Positions 11,100 to 24,300 are shown, counted from the stretch's first letter. The stretch is DNA of 64,000 bases from Diphasiastrum complanatum (GCA_029204225.1 CM055092.1:59954077-60018076), one strand, 5' to 3'. Program-made: numbers and translations. Notes: generated from the letters alone by a model not told the origin.

Positions 11100-14000
11100 T
11101 TTCCATTGCTGCTCCATCAGAAGTTTAGTCGTTGTCCTATCACCAAGGAATCCATTCATTGCCTCAGGGCTATCAATGGGCTGTAGCCTGTTACTATGCG
11201 CCACACTTGCTATTGACCTGTTCCGCTGCCTTTGACTGTTGTTGCTCAAGCGAGTCCTAAGGCTGGGAATTGATGCCTTAGCTTGAAACAAAAGGTAGCC
11301 TCTTCATGAAGAAGGTTGTCATGAGCTTTTTAGGAGCATTCTGAACAAATCTTTAGGTTTGCATGCTTCAAAGAAAACCTTCAATGAGCTGGTTCAAGCA
11401 CTCTGGGCCATCTGTATAGCTTGACAAAGCTTCATCTTACTATTCAGCAATGACAATTTACGCTTCTCAAGGTGCAACTTTTCATTCAGCAGGTCAATTT
11501 TGCGGCAGCTACAAATTTAGCATATGCATTTTGTGATCACTGACATGACATTGACTTATTGCAGCTGCATCTTCAGCATATGGATTTTTGCAGTTTTATC
11601 TTTTGCAACATTTTACATAGTTACATTGTATAGCCCACATTGAGGGCAAGTCAGCCATTTCAGTCTTTTATTCTTGTATATGGCCACATTGAGATGTTTA
11701 AAGTAGGGGAGAGTTAAGGACACTTTCAGTATATTTGGCCAGCCTCATTACATAAGTAATGGGCCCTATTTCAGATATGGTTAGGGGATCGCTGCCCTAA
11801 ATTTAGCACTAATTTGGTAGCTTCTTGGAAGGACTCCTTAAGGGCCTCTACAGTAGTATAATTAGGTTCCATAATAGTCATTTGACAGCTTATTGATTCT
11901 GATGTCTATGAGTGTTTTTGTAGGAGATGCTTAGCAGTGTTCCTGTAGGACGTCAAACTGGTGTCTTGTTCTTGTATGGTGTTCTTTGTAGGCAATTACA
12001 ATTTGATCAACATTTCAATGTGTATTTTCCTTATGCGATGCCATATCTGTGATGCGTGTCGATTATTATGTTTGTCTAAATTTTCCTTTAACCTGATGAT
12101 GCTTATGCAACATGTGAGAAACAGCTCTCTTCTGACAACCCTAGCTTCTGGCCTTTCTTGGCATTTTGCTGATTTGGAAGGACTATGAAGCCTGGCTTTT
12201 AGGGTTCTTATCCTGTTTTTACTCTGCTTCCCTCTTAAGTTTCTACGATTCTCATAAAAACTATGTTATAAATCTTGCTTTGTCCTGTTTTTTGTTCCCT
12301 GCTGCTGTACTTCATAATGAATAAGCTGCATTTCTTCAGGCCTGTTGTTTCCTCTGCATTTCCTATATATGCGACAAAAAACTATTCGATTTAAAAAAAT
12401 TGCATTACTTTTTCAGGTTCCTTTTCAGATGGGAGTTTCAAAAAATGAGTTGCGCAAAGTTTTGAAGACCAACCTCTCTGGCGTGAGTAATGCTAACTTT
12501 GTATGCTCTCTTTGTCATTTATTGTCAGGTTCTAGGGTTGTTCATGTCTGTTTGACAGTTAAAAAGTGGAAGACACAGAGCAGGTGGTTGTTGAAACTTG
12601 AAAGCAATGCTCCCAAATGCCAATAGTGCCAATTTGCCATACATCTCTAGGCAAGCATCTTCCTAGCCTTCAGGACTTTCATTTGGCCTCTGCCATGTGG
12701 TTTCCTAGAGTTGGTGTTTTTCAAACTAAGGCTTGAAATGTGTGTTGAAAACACAACTAGAGGTGAGCAATGGTGGAGCATGACTGCTAGAGTATGATTT
12801 TTAGCTATTACTGATAAAATCCTTCTGATACATGATTTGTTTGGCTTGGAGTGTGTGCTGCATGTTACTCTAAATCTTTTATCGAATTTGTGTTCATGCC
12901 TCCACCATATGACATTTTTTTCTCCTTGAATCACATTTTGGCTTTACCATTCTGTTGCATATTGAGTTTTACTTTTCGCTGGTCATTTATAATCATTTCC
13001 AGTCTGTAAGTACACAGGGTCCAGGTCAAATGGAGAAAATCCTGCTCAATGCTCGAGAATTTGAGATATTGTATTTGTTATATTTAGAGAGGACTTATAC
13101 AAATGTGGTAAACCAAAGAGTGAACGCTACCTTCTTAAAATTAAAAACTGCTCTAACACACAAGGCCGCTAGTCACTGCTACGAATGTTTTCACATGCTT
13201 CCATGTTGAAGAAATCTTGTATAGGAACCTGAGATTGATTTTGACCTTTTATATTGCTCATTAATGATGCCAAAATTGTCAATTTGAAGTGTCTCTTACG
13301 CTTGATGGATTCTGACTCCTGGATATGCTTATTTGTGTGGCCAGACTCTCTGTTAATTGAATGGCAACCTTATGGCCATCGTCTGACATGAAAAAATTAT
13401 TGAGCATGTATTAGAAGCTTATTAGAGATCACTGTGGAAATGCTCTCGTCAATGATTTTTATTTCGTCCATACCTTGGTTATATAGTGCTTTGACTTAAC
13501 CTCGTGACGTAGCTCATTCCAGAGATATCAAGAAAAAACTAAAAACTATGCATTTTTTTAAGCTTCAAATCTCAAGCTGTGGCATTTTGCATTCATTCTT
13601 CTGATTGGCTTTACTTCTTGATTTTTCCATTTAGCATATGTGGTCAGACATATTGTAGGAAAACAAGAAAAACTTCAGTTTCTTTCATGGCTAACATTTT
13701 GTGGCAGACAATATCATCAGTAATGCGAAGAATCAATAAGTGATTGCTTATTGTCCTTGTGTTGTAGGTCGAAAGATCGTTACAGGTTATGTATAAAAGG
13801 ATGCAAAAGGGCCTCACTTCTGAAGAGCTGCTCCCTAACCTCTGGGACAAGTGCAAGGTTGAGCTAAACTTCTCTTGAGCTTTACCCAGCAGTCCTTACG
13901 AAAAAAATTGATGCTTTAATATTGAACCCCCTTGGTGAATCTCCTTCTCTTTCAGTTGTCACCTTAAATCTTTCATATTTTGAAGAATATTTGCATTGTT

Positions 14001-14704
14001 GATGTGCATGTCACTAATTTCATGGTTAGAGATTGTTTTGCCAATCTTGACACATCTAGGTTTGTTCCTTAGTGTATAAAACTTTTCTACATCCAATGGG
14101 TTTCGTATATATAGGTAGATCCACAAGTTCCTAGGTATCATGCTTATTGATGAACTCCATCTCATCCTCCATCACCCTTTGCCACACCTCACTCTCCCTC
14201 GCTTCCTCAAATGTAGGTGCATGAGAATTTTTAATTTATGTCACGAGAGCATAATTAACTATGGATAATGCAATTTGAACGTCAATCATAACTTCTGTGG
14301 TGTTTTTCAGTTTGAAACTTTTTTACTTCAAATCAATTTCCATATCTTTGTCTTACAGATCTATTCTTTCAGTATAGTCCATACCTAGAAATCACGAGCA
14401 ATTTCAGAACTGTGAGCAGGAACTTTTATATGAGAGTTCTATAGGACATGATTCATCTATTAGTTCTGAAATCGGTTTGAGGGTAGTTCTGACCTTATAA
14501 CAGTGCCTCTAATGAGATTGCAGCTGCTTAGCTTTTGGATCTACCCAAAGGCATCCGCCACATTGTAACTTGGTGATTTGTCCTTTGCAGCTAGATTTTA
14601 TTGACAAATATGAAAGTTTCGAGGCTCTTCTTGCTAAATGCTATGCAACGGAGACACTAAGTCCATCTTCAGCTGAGATGAAAGAGCTATTTAAGATTGT
14701 GTAG
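5673..14704 (+). CDS. SEC3: Exocyst subunit SEC3, C-terminal eight exons (5' part outside window)
   Basis: SEC3 is a subunit of the exocyst, the complex that tethers secretory vesicles to the plasma membrane before fusion. Exons are 5673-5752, 6003-6084, 6536-6633, 8878-8986, 9298-9366, 12417-12482, 13768-13857 and 14591-14704. All introns are GT-AG and the phases agree, giving 235 codons to a TAG at 14702. Diagnostic blocks in order: [126 protein letters not shown]. These correspond to the conserved helical C-terminal region of plant SEC3A/B; full plant proteins are close to 900 residues, so this is about the last quarter. No stop or frameshift interrupts it, so it is probably functional if its 5' exons exist to the left. 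The donor after 13857 (GTTGAG) is weak. Confidence 0.93.
6795..6990 (-). mobile_element. GA tract plus LINE 3' end fragment
   Basis: A GA run (6795-6827) and a G run (6827-6840) lead into a diverged LINE 3' terminus: AGCTTTCTACATGTC, then CAAAAGGCATATAAGAT. About 120 bases of 3' UTR follow. Orientation is minus, opposite to SEC3. The arrangement (microsatellite, then LINE 3' end) is the same as in the 1-5131 array. Confidence 0.8.
7280..8060 (+). pseudogene. Strongly decayed LINE ORF2 C-terminus in a SEC3 intron
   Basis: Conceptual translation with several stops recovers LRVSSHK near 7625, a block like EHF-I-F near 7720, and RGRYHCLF read as RGDIIASF near 7770. It aligns in order with the copy at 46560-47330, including shared [11 protein letters not shown]-like sequence at 7355. 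Within it, a stretch at about 7195-7275 is repeated imperfectly at about 7795-7875. No coding capacity remains. Confidence 0.6.
9401..9785. repeat. Tandem duplication, 198-bp period
   Basis: The unit starting TACATCATCTATTC at 9401 starts again at 9599. Both copies contain ATCGACTGCTGAATAAG and TCCATGGACGAAAGCGAAA. They differ at several single bases, for example TTCGTCAC versus TTCATCAC and small indels near their ends. The first copy starts 35 bases after the exon ending at 9366. Confidence 0.9.
11029..11098. repeat. TC tract, about 70 bp, without LINE
   Basis: A pure TC dinucleotide run inside a SEC3 intron. Neither flank carries the LINE 3' signature, so it is an unoccupied tract of the kind that hosts LINEs elsewhere in the window. 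Confidence 0.95.
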
Positions 14705-16190
14705 TTTTTCACCTTTTTGTATCTTATAGTGTAAGTTGTTCTGTCGCTATAGTTTGTATCAGTACTCAATTGCACAAAATAGAGGCACAATTTTTGTGTC
14801 CTTATCTTTGTTCGTTGTCTTTTCAAAGCTAGTCGGTTTCATTCATTTCTACTCCCCACACTTATTGTAGTACCTTCTCTGTTATGAGCACATTTCCAAG
14901 CTGCAAGCTTTTTGAAAATGTTCTTTGATGAATATTTTATAATCTTTAGAATGGATGTTTGTATATTTGTGAGCATAAGGACATTCGGAGCATTATCTCC
15001 CTAGCGCTATCTAGTTGATACACCGCCAAGGCCATATATTTTTTGAAAGTGCACGGGGCACCTGTTTAGTTATTGTCTAAGACTCTACTTTGTTGAACTG
15101 GCCTTCCTTTGTGCCTTTAAATCTTAAAAAAGAATTCAACGTGTACACCTTTTTACAATATCTCATGTTCTTGTACAACGAAGAGCTCTTGGTTGATGAA
15201 TGTGGAGTCATCTAGCTTCCAAGTTCATACAAAACCCGTTTCAAAAAGATTATTCTTTTATATTCATAGATTCTATATTTTCTTGAGATGTTTTGTTTGA
15301 CTAAAAATAGCAATTGGCAAGGATTTTTTTTTAAAAAGTCTCAATTTATTAGTGTAGAGCATGTATTGGAACAGTGCTACTAAAATTATGTCCTTAATTT
15401 GAGTTGAACACTTATTATATTGAAAAAAGCAGGCTTGTCTTTAAGGTGTCCTAGAATGACAAAAAGCCCATTCTACAACTCTAGTGCTTGAAAATTTGAA
15501 ATTATAAGAAAAATCCACAATAATCTATCCTTTACATCTGCACTATACAACTCCCTGTGTAATGATTTCGAAGGGTTGGAGACTATGTAAAAGTCTTCAA
15601 GCTCTGGTTTTTGAGGACTGAGCCGCCTCAAACCTTGGTTCTCTTTCCTTTTCTAGACGGGCCATATCCACAAGAACTAAGACATTTTCTATGACTGAGA
15701 AATATATACAATGGGAAGGGCTCATGATTTTTTCGAATAAAGAAAAGACATTCCAGAAAGAAAAAAATCCCATGGAAAAAATCTGTGATCCTTGTTGCAA
15801 AAAAATTAGCAATATCATCATATAATGCTGACACACAAATAGCAAAACATACACACATTAATCACATCAAATCTTCATGTGGAGCACTGGATGCAAGATA
15901 AATTTGTCGTCTCATGAAAAAATTTATTGGGTTCAATTAAATCACCGATATGCTATATTGGTTTGTTGTACTATTAAGTGTGAATACGTTCAAGAGAAGG
16001 TATTGTTGACACCTAGTATGGAGGATGATCATCATGGATGAAATTTTGAAAAATGAAAGCTAAATTTTGATATTTAGTATTGAAACTTGGTATGTACATT
16101 ATTATATCTCACCTATTAAACAAATGATACGTTATTATCACATCACCATTTTATTCGAAGTTCAAATGAGCATAGAAATGTAGGTGCTTA
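14705..16190. other. Downstream of SEC3: AT-rich, no gene recognised
   Basis: This contains the SEC3 3' UTR at its left end. I found no canonical AATAAA in the first 300 bases, so the polyadenylation site is not placed. Minus-strand open frames at 15597-15858 have no recognisable motif. Confidence 0.5.
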
Positions 16191-16194
16191 CAAT

Positions 16195-16400
16195 CTTGGA
16201 AGCCCGTTTCGACCAAAATGGGTCGGAACGTTCCGTTCCGTACGTTCTGGAACGTTCTTGGTCGGAACGATATTCACATAAATTTAATTATTTTAATTAT
16301 TTATACGAATTAAATGCTCTGTAAAAAAAAATGTATTTTTTTATTTTTATTTTTGAGGGCATCGTTTTGGAACACGTTTCGTTTCGGAATGAGCAACTAA
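16195..16400. repeat. Palindromic-word module (GAACGTTC) around a T-rich core
   Basis: The left half (16210-16270) repeats GGAACGTTCC-like words several times and is flanked by GACCAAAATGGGTC and TTGGTCGGAACG. A T/A-rich core (16275-16360) follows. The right half (16365-16395) holds diverged words, GGAACACGTTTCGTTTCGG. No protein is encoded. Its architecture matches the modules at 62866-63305. Confidence 0.7.
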
Positions 16401-19400
16401 GCTTACAATACATAGATGTAGCAATCCAGAAGGCCGAATCGTGATCCAGTTTTATGTTAGGGTTATGTAGATCACTGTTTTTTTTTGGGTGAGCAATATG
16501 GTTGTCAAATTAAAGATTAAATCTAGAGCAATAAAGTTATGTAGGTTGCCAATTGTTCCAGGTACAATGCAATCCAGTTTTGGGCAATTAAGTGAGATCT
16601 TATTGATATAAAATTAGTTCTTGTAGATGTGAAAGTAATAAATTTTTTGTCAATTGTGATTTCACCTCTCTCTCTCAGAATTGAGGGATTGGTTTGGGAT
16701 GTAGGATGAAACTGCAACTATAGCATGAATCAGCTCTACAGAAAATGACAAATCATCTCCTATGTGTGCTTATTGGAGCTTTGCTGAGAATTTGCCTTTA
16801 CGATGTTGGAAAACAATGACTTGGTGAGTTTGGGCTGGGGAAGGGTGTTCGATTTATGTCATGAGAGGTTGTTTGGCCCATAATCAAAGTAAACTATTGG
16901 GCCCAATTTTTACTGGTTGCTTGGCCTTTTGTACATCCTAAGCTTTCATGTAGTCAATGAAAGCTCTCACTTACAAAGTTATGGTTTAATCACATATTAT
17001 TGTACAAAACTTCTTACGACGAGTACATATCTGGATGGACTTCATAAGGCCCTTTGCCAATTTCTAATTCTGAATAAGCGTTCAAATCTGAACAAGAGAG
17101 ATATGTTGTTCAGAATTCGTTTGAGACTAGCTTTATTAGTTGCATTTGTTTTTCTATATCATATCTTGTTGCCTTTGGGAGGTAAGTCTGCAGATAAGAT
17201 ATTCTATGGACCTTTCCAAGTTGGAAAAGGACTGAAGGTGATATATTTTCGCATATTTAAGTATATTTCCACCCTCTTTGACCAATCTCACAATTTTACT
17301 TTGTCTGCTTCAACAATGTTGCCTTCGCAAGGCAGGATATATTATTTTCCTAGAGTTCATGATAGACTGGCATGTGTGCATGCTACCACATCGTTGAGTG
17401 TTACACAATGCTTATGTTTGCTAGAGTTGTCGACGGTGTGATATTTTTACTGAATACTTGTGGAATTTATCCTTAACTGGAAAGATTTTTAGTTCCATAG
17501 CATACAAAACATTGTTTTGTACATACTTCATATTTTAAGAAGAAAATCCTAAGGTATATATTTTTCTATCCTGTGAATGCATTAGATTTGAGCTTGAAGT
17601 TCTTACAGTGGTCATTCCTCTGCAAAGTCTGCTGCTTATACGTGAGGTTTACTATTTGCCTGACTGCTGTTGCTTGCAGTTCAAGGGATTGAGCAGTAGA
17701 GTTGAGGGTTGATTTGGCAATATGAGCCAAGAAATCCCCACAGCTAGCCTGCATCTGAAAGAATGAGAGGGTCTGGATTCGCATGTGAAATATTCAAACT
17801 GCTCTCATTCTTCAGGCTAGCTATGAATTTCTTGGCTCCCATTCTCGCTGGATCAATCCAAGAAGTCCTGAACAAGCACATGACCAGTGCTACCGCTCTT
17901 TTTTCCTTTATCTTGTATGTCTTCATCCATGTAGCAAACTGGAGTACATGTACCCTTGACATCATGGAGAGGAAAGGAAGTTCTAACCAGCTCACTACTT
18001 AATAGAGGACAATCGGTGCTACTTGATGTATTGTGTCTTAGTTGAAGCATTTGCCTAATGATATTTCATGAGGAACAAAAGGGGATTGTAAACTTTTGTC
18101 ATATGATTTTTTGTAAGGCATCTCAATGCCCTCCAAAATGCACGTCATTAAAAAAGGTCTCGCTGTGATTGATCATTGCCATTTGATCCAAGGTAGCATG
18201 GGTTGATAGATGGTGGATTGTAATGGCATGGATCAACATTGCTATTGATTCATGAAAAAAATTGGCTCAGATAAAGATGTTACCAGGAGAAAAAAACTAT
18301 CTAGATGGTAAAGAGGGTGGCATATGAAGATAAAAGCTTGATTTTGTTTCATTTGGCATTTGAGATTGCATAATATTCGAATGGAAGGACGTGGGAGTAC
18401 CCAACTATGAGACTTGTGTAGGGTTGGTTGTTTTAGAACAAAACAAATTTTGTTAGGATAACAATTGGGGGAAGTCAAGGCATAATAGGCTTGAAGAGTA
18501 AATTGAATTGAAGAGGGATTTAGGGCACATATAAGAGTCTAGTAACATAATTTACATATCACTTGGCTTCATACGCATGGGCAAATCATTTTCAAGTGAT
18601 AGACAATCGACCGAGGCTCCAATTATGCACCATAGTTTGTTAGAGTGGATTTTATCTGAAATTTGTAAATTTCTGAAAATATATTTTTGATTTATCTCGA
18701 CTCGAGCGTTTATGTGCATATAGTTTGCTGAAGTTTTAAACAATGAAGCCACAAAAGCTCAATGTGAATGTAGAATATTTCAGAACAAATTTAAGCAGCA
18801 CTTTTTATTTGTCTTGACTCAATGAGCATTACTATTTTTGTTCAAATTCTCCAAAAAACTCAATGTGAGTTTGATGCAAGTATGAATTTTATATCTTAAA
18901 ATTTGGTCCTTTCACATGATATACTGGAGTACCGTGTACCCAAGACTAGGAGTATACTAAATCCTATGTACTGGTCATGGACATGACAATTGTCTAAAGT
19001 GAACTTTGTGCTTGGCCCAAACTCAAGAGAGGTGCTCCACCTTTACAAATAAATTTAATACATTGTATTTCAACATATTACAAAGTGTCGAGTGACAAGT
19101 GACCATTCTCAAGATAATGCCATTTCTATCAAGCTAAATTTTACTAGATTTAACACTCTTCCTATTATTTGGCTTGATGCAAACAATATGGATTCTCTTA
19201 TACTTCCTCTCTCTTCAAGAATTAGCTCTTGTGATAATATGTAGATGCCAATTCAGGCCAATATTGGAGGCCGAACTTGGGGACTAAACTGGAGACACGC
19301 CCCTTTCCAAGTAAGATTGTAGAAAAGTCATATGTGAGAAAAACAATGGCCACGTAATGGAGAACTAAGAGCACAAAGTCATGGATAAATTTTGGTAATA

Positions 19401-19800
19401 CTTAGATATATTTTGCATAGCATATAATAACCCACAAATATGAAATGGTCATAGAAGTATACCTCATAAAATCAAAATTTGCTTTTAGGAGTCAAACCAC
19501 ATGAGATCAATAGAAAACATGTTTTGATAAACCACAAAAAAGTTTGCAATGGATCTAACAATGAGGAAGCATAATAGCTTTGAAAAATTCTAAACCTTGA
19601 AAAATATGGTAGTGTTATCCAAGAGATTGTTATACCTAGTGATTTGCATAGTCAAGATTGTATTGGTGAATGTATGCTATCTGCTAATTGGTATACAGGA
19701 TTTTGTGAAAATTCACTCGTGTAAGAATGCCCTAATGTGTGAAATTGATTTCCTAAGCTTGGCTCATGCACTATAGATTTTCTAATGATTGAAATCCAAG
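16401..19800. other. Unrecognised AT-rich sequence
   Basis: The longest open frame (16917-17441, 174 codons, +) has no domain that I recognise and no supporting splice structure. Apart from the hairpin at 17724-17840 I see no repeat, RNA gene or transposon signature in this stretch. Confidence 0.5.
17724..17840. repeat. Imperfect inverted repeat with about 40-bp arms
   Basis: The left arm (17724-17769) contains GAGCCAAGAAAT, AGCTAGCCTG and AAGAATGAGAG. The right arm (17801-17838) contains their reverse complements in reverse order: CTCTCATTCTT, CAGGCTAGCT, ATTTCTTGGCTC. The loop is about 31 bases. The fold has three paired blocks of 10-12 bp with small bulges, similar in size to a plant microRNA precursor, though no known miRNA sequence was recognised. 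Confidence 0.65.
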
Positions 19801-20560
19801 ATCAATGACAAAATCTAAGGCATTCTACATGCATACATTCATAACCAAACACCTCTCAAAGGTGTGGAAGTATTTCACGAACAAAAACTAAGTCCCAACA
19901 AGCTCCTCTTCTCGGGTAGAGAGAGAATAAAGTTATTGTTCTTAGGTAGAGAGAGAGTGCAATACAAGCAAAATTGATAGATCTCCAAATTGACTCAAAA
20001 ACTCACTTTAGATTATGATAGAAATGAAGAGTACATATAGAACTTGTGGAGATCCATGCTTCAATCCTATTGGACCCCTTAAACATAGCCTCTCTAACCC
20101 TATTGGATGTGTGATGCAACATCCCTCACTTTTTGATTGGACCCTTACAACACATCTCTCTCTTATGATTGGACCCTTTGACTTTTGCCACCACATAGGG
20201 TGCATCAAACCTAAACTTTACATGTGTAAGCAACCTAACTAGCTCGAGTTTGTCATCTTTGACTTTTGGTCAAATCAACACAAAACAAGTGTACTTGACT
20301 TTTTACCAACAAAGGCCAAATTGGCCCTATCCACTTATGACACCTAGATGCTTGACCATAAAACTTTATGACACCCCTAAGGTCAACATTATAAACTAAT
20401 TCTAACTATTTTACAAACGTGGGAACATGCTTCACACATGTGGAATGTCCTCACAAACATAAAACATAAAATTACCAAAGCTAAAGTTCTGCAAATTTTT
20501 CACACTCCTCAAAAAATAGCTTGGTAAGGTACTAGATCAACCAAGGAGTTTGTGAGACTT
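19800..20560 (+). repeat. Dispersed repeat E, copy 1 (possible LTR)
   Basis: This shares ordered blocks with 30640-31430: TCGGGTAGAGAGAGAATA near 19914, a run of short tracts on 'GATTGGACC', and ACGTGGGAACATGCTTCACA near 20416. The copies are diverged. The mixture of conserved short blocks and no coding content would suit an old LTR, but I could not find ends, a primer-binding site or a target duplication. Confidence 0.45.
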
Positions 20561-21350
20561 TTTGAGTGGATCCTTTGGTATGCATGTGAAGTAAAGATCA
20601 GCCAAGGGATCCATCATAGCAGCACCCTCACCAAATCCATGATAATATTTCTTTGGTAGAAATCGCTTGCCAATAGCTTTGAAGAGCATTCCACCAATTT
20701 GCCACTATATCCATGTGCTTCCTCCATGTTTGATGATGATCTTTGATTTGAAACATCCAATTGCAAGAAGATGGCTGCACCAGGATGAAAATCAGAGGCC
20801 TCCATACCTCATAAAGATCACAAAGATCATAGAGATCAAGATCATAAGATGGAAAAATGTGATGCTTATCAAGATTAAGCATACTAGCTTGACTAGAATC
20901 TTAAACACTTGCTCAAGGATGTAAGTGTCCTCTTTGGATGCTTCAATTGATCTCAGAAAAGTTTACAAAATGCCTCAAACCATGGAAAAACATGATTTTT
21001 CAAACTATGAGTATCAAACTCATTCTTGCTCTTACAAGATCTAAGAGCATAATTTTGATGACACAATCTCTTGCTTTCAAAATATTTTGGAAACATATCT
21101 AAGCCATCAATGACAAGAAATATGTCCATACAATAGGCATCATCCAAAACAAGAATTGCCTTACTTGAACTTTGAGATGTAAAAGACTCAATAAAGCAAG
21201 ATGGTATATCAAATAATGGAAGAGAAACATAAGTGAGGATGTTGAAGTGGATACCGCCTGAAACTTGCCTCCCTTTATCATGAAAAATGAGCCACAAAGG
21301 CCATCCATCTTGAAGATCCCCCTTGAAATCATGTGTTGAGGATACTCCTC
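20561..21350. other. Unrecognised sequence with weak minus-strand frames
   Basis: Minus-strand open frames occur at 20953-21297 (114 codons) and 21099-21374 (91 codons), overlapping in different frames. I recognise no domain in either. The region abuts a truncated LTR at 21351 and could be part of an older element. Function unknown. Confidence 0.3.
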
Positions 21351-24300
21351 CAGTAAACCAAATAAATTGTACACTAATTACATCATCACATTAAGAGCTT
21401 ATACTAATGAATCAGATCGCAAGCTGATTTCTAACCCTATCCCTTAAGCTCAAATGTGATAAGAGTGAAAAACAATATATTGCAGCAGCGTCTGGAGTGT
21501 CCAAAAGATGTTATGCATATCACAGCTACTATGTACTTGACTCACACTCAAGCACACCAACAAACCACCAGGTTTGACTCACACCATGTAAACACAATGC
21601 TCGTATAGAGAGTCTACCACACTCTCAACCAACTGACTCGTCCCCAATCCAACTTGACCACAAATGGACCACATGAGCGACATGGCTCAAACTGAGGAAA
21701 TCCCACTGCCACCATGAGACTTACATCCTCCATCTAGCTAGGCTGACATCCTATCAGACACTTACAAGCACAGACCTGTAAAGCTGACATACATGAGCGA
21801 CTGAGGCTCAACCTGAGGAAATCTTATGGCCACCATAAGATTGCACCCTCACTTGATAAACAACTAGTAGACAATGACAAGTCAATGAGCATAAAATGAC
21901 TACTTTGTTTCTGACGTAGCAAATGCACAACCACATACAACTCTGACTCAGATCTAGACTCACGTGACAAGGCAACATGCAAGCCCACACACACTCATGC
22001 AAACCAACACGAATGATAAAGCGTCAAATACATGACCAAGGCCTGCCCATAAGTGGTATCCTGTCGTACCAACACCTGTGCCACTTGTAGATCCGCTGCT
22101 ACACCACTGGTCACCAAATTAGGTCCTCAACCATGGCTTGCACCTGTACCAAGATGCTCTCACGTCCAAGCATATACATCTATCCAATAAGTCCTAAAAG
22201 CTAATCCCCATCATTTCCCCATGCTCCAAGCACAAGAGTCTACCAAGGACTCAATGAATAAATGTACACAAACCTCACCATAGGCTATACCTGAGTAGCT
22301 CGCCCACCTCCCAAAGATACTGATGATGATCTGCCTGTCCTACATCCCATTTAGGCTCAACTTTCCATGCTTGACGTTGCCAACTCTAATTTGACCAGTA
22401 CATAGGCCTCCCACCAAGGAGCCTATCTCACCAACACTGTATCCATCATAGCGTCCAAGCCAAAGCAAATGCAAACTAGATGCACTATCGTGATGAATAA
22501 CTCACCCACGATCCATAGCATATCAGGTAGGATAGCTCCAGAACCATGTACCCTGTACCATCTGATCAGCAAGTATCCATTATCCGCTGATAGCTCCCCA
22601 AGAATCTGTCCACCTGTAGCGCAACTAGACTCCAACTGGATCTAACCAAAGACTGCATCTTGCTTACCAAATAATGATGGATAGAAACAACATGTGATGC
22701 CAACTTGGAAATCACTGTGCATATAACCATGCAGCTCACCTCATCACTCGCCAAAGTATCAGTTTTCACTCTCTGAGCAACCATCTCCATCCCTGCTGAC
22801 TCACAACTATGGGCATGCTGGATCCACATCACCCCGTAATGCACTACATGCCCTTAGGATATGTACCACCACAGGTACACTCCATGTCACCTACCTCCAA
22901 GTAGGCTTGACCCGTCCCTAGGTCACCACATGATGCACCACCTCAAGATCATCATCCATACATCAAATGACATATCATACCTGAGCAACTGTAGCATATC
23001 CATGAGTGTCACTCCAATGGACTCATCATCCACATACTATGCTCACCTGATGTCTCTGATCCTGGTCACCATCCTGCTAGACAAGTCGAACTCCAAAGCA
23101 TCACTTGTTCCACTTGGCTCCTAGCATCTGCTCGCTCTCCCTAGATATGTGCCACCCGACACCATGCCAACGCAAGCATATCCCTGAGTCGCCGCTCATG
23201 GGATCCCGAGACTGCTGTCTCCCTAATCGTACTGAGGTGTATGGCTCTGAGTGACTCCCTTTAGGCTTCCCCATGATCTCACCACCTGAAAATCTGCATC
23301 ATGGAAATTCCAACACATGTGCCAAGACTAAACTCCTGCAAATACAGCCAACTGCATGAAAGCTATAAATAGCTTATCCACGCCTGTGATGGTAGATGCC
23401 TCCCCATCGATGCCAATGTCCAAAACTGGTCCCTTGCTGAAATGCCAACCTGTACTCCCAAATGAGCATACCGTGAGGTCCTCGCCATCAATATCCCCGG
23501 CAGTAGATCGCTAGCAAAATACTCACCACAGTGTTTGCCCTCCGATCACATCCCGTGCAATCTCCATCAGCTCTCCAACCTAGAGCTGGCTCTCAAAGCT
23601 TCACGCTTTGCCATTTGCGTTTGCAGCTTCCTGATTCCATCATGAATCCCACCTGTAAGTCCTGTCCATGCCAATGACTCAAGTCCAATATGAAATAGCT
23701 GCCCCATGATGATCATCCCATGTCATCCTACAGTGCTATCCCTACCAGGTATCTCAATGCCATTCTTGATCACAAAGATCTGAGCATCTACCCTATAGTG
23801 CCCACCTGTATTCCCCCAAGCTAGCTCCTAGTTGCTCCTGTGAATGGTTCCAAACCACTTCCTGAGAATACACTGAGATGTGAACTCCAAAGCCACCATC
23901 AAGTCCCTCACATGATTGTGCATGCCAATATCCCTCCAAGTGAACTTGTGAGATCTTCCATGGGCCAAACCAAACGATCTACACTCTGTCATCACTGAAA
24001 TCTGCATCCTTGATGCAATACGGATATGGCAAATTGACTTGACTTATCCAAACTGGCAGTTGAAGTGTATCTCTTCGATGACAAACCTGATACACTACTC
24101 CACAACTACAATGACTTGATCAAAATTGACTTACCGACTCACCAAGAGCATCCAAAGTGTGATTATCGACCCGTTCTTCATCCTCTGCATGTCCCACACA
24201 CAGCTCGTCCAATGCAAGTCCGCTATCTTGCCCAATGGCTTTCAGCTGTCACCACCTTGCACTTCCATCACCTGTGACCGCCAAAATGTGTGTACCTCCA

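Larger units (their letters stand above)
9367..12416 (+). other. 3-kb SEC3 intron with tandem duplication and TC tract
   Basis: The intron starts GTAATT and ends TTTCAG. It contains a 198-bp tandem duplication (9401-9785) and a TC tract (11029-11098). Open frames such as 10159-10437 and 10553-10924 show no recognisable domain and no conserved neighbours, so I treat them as chance. Confidence 0.75.

Noticed and set aside
16917-17441. 174-codon plus-strand open frame
   Set aside because: No recognised domain, no splice or codon-use support, and an odd mixture of hydrophobic and polar segments. Probably a chance open frame.
17566-17995. Minus-strand frames with an AG-bounded helical peptide (MQASCGDFLAHIAKSTLNS)
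   Set aside because: It looked like an exon, but the adjacent inverted repeat explains much of the sequence and I recognise no protein family.
22423-22635. Conserved small ORF shared by R1 and R2 (also 53807-53989)
   Set aside because: The peptides agree because the DNA of the two LARD copies is related. Frames break at different points and flanking frames are not conserved.
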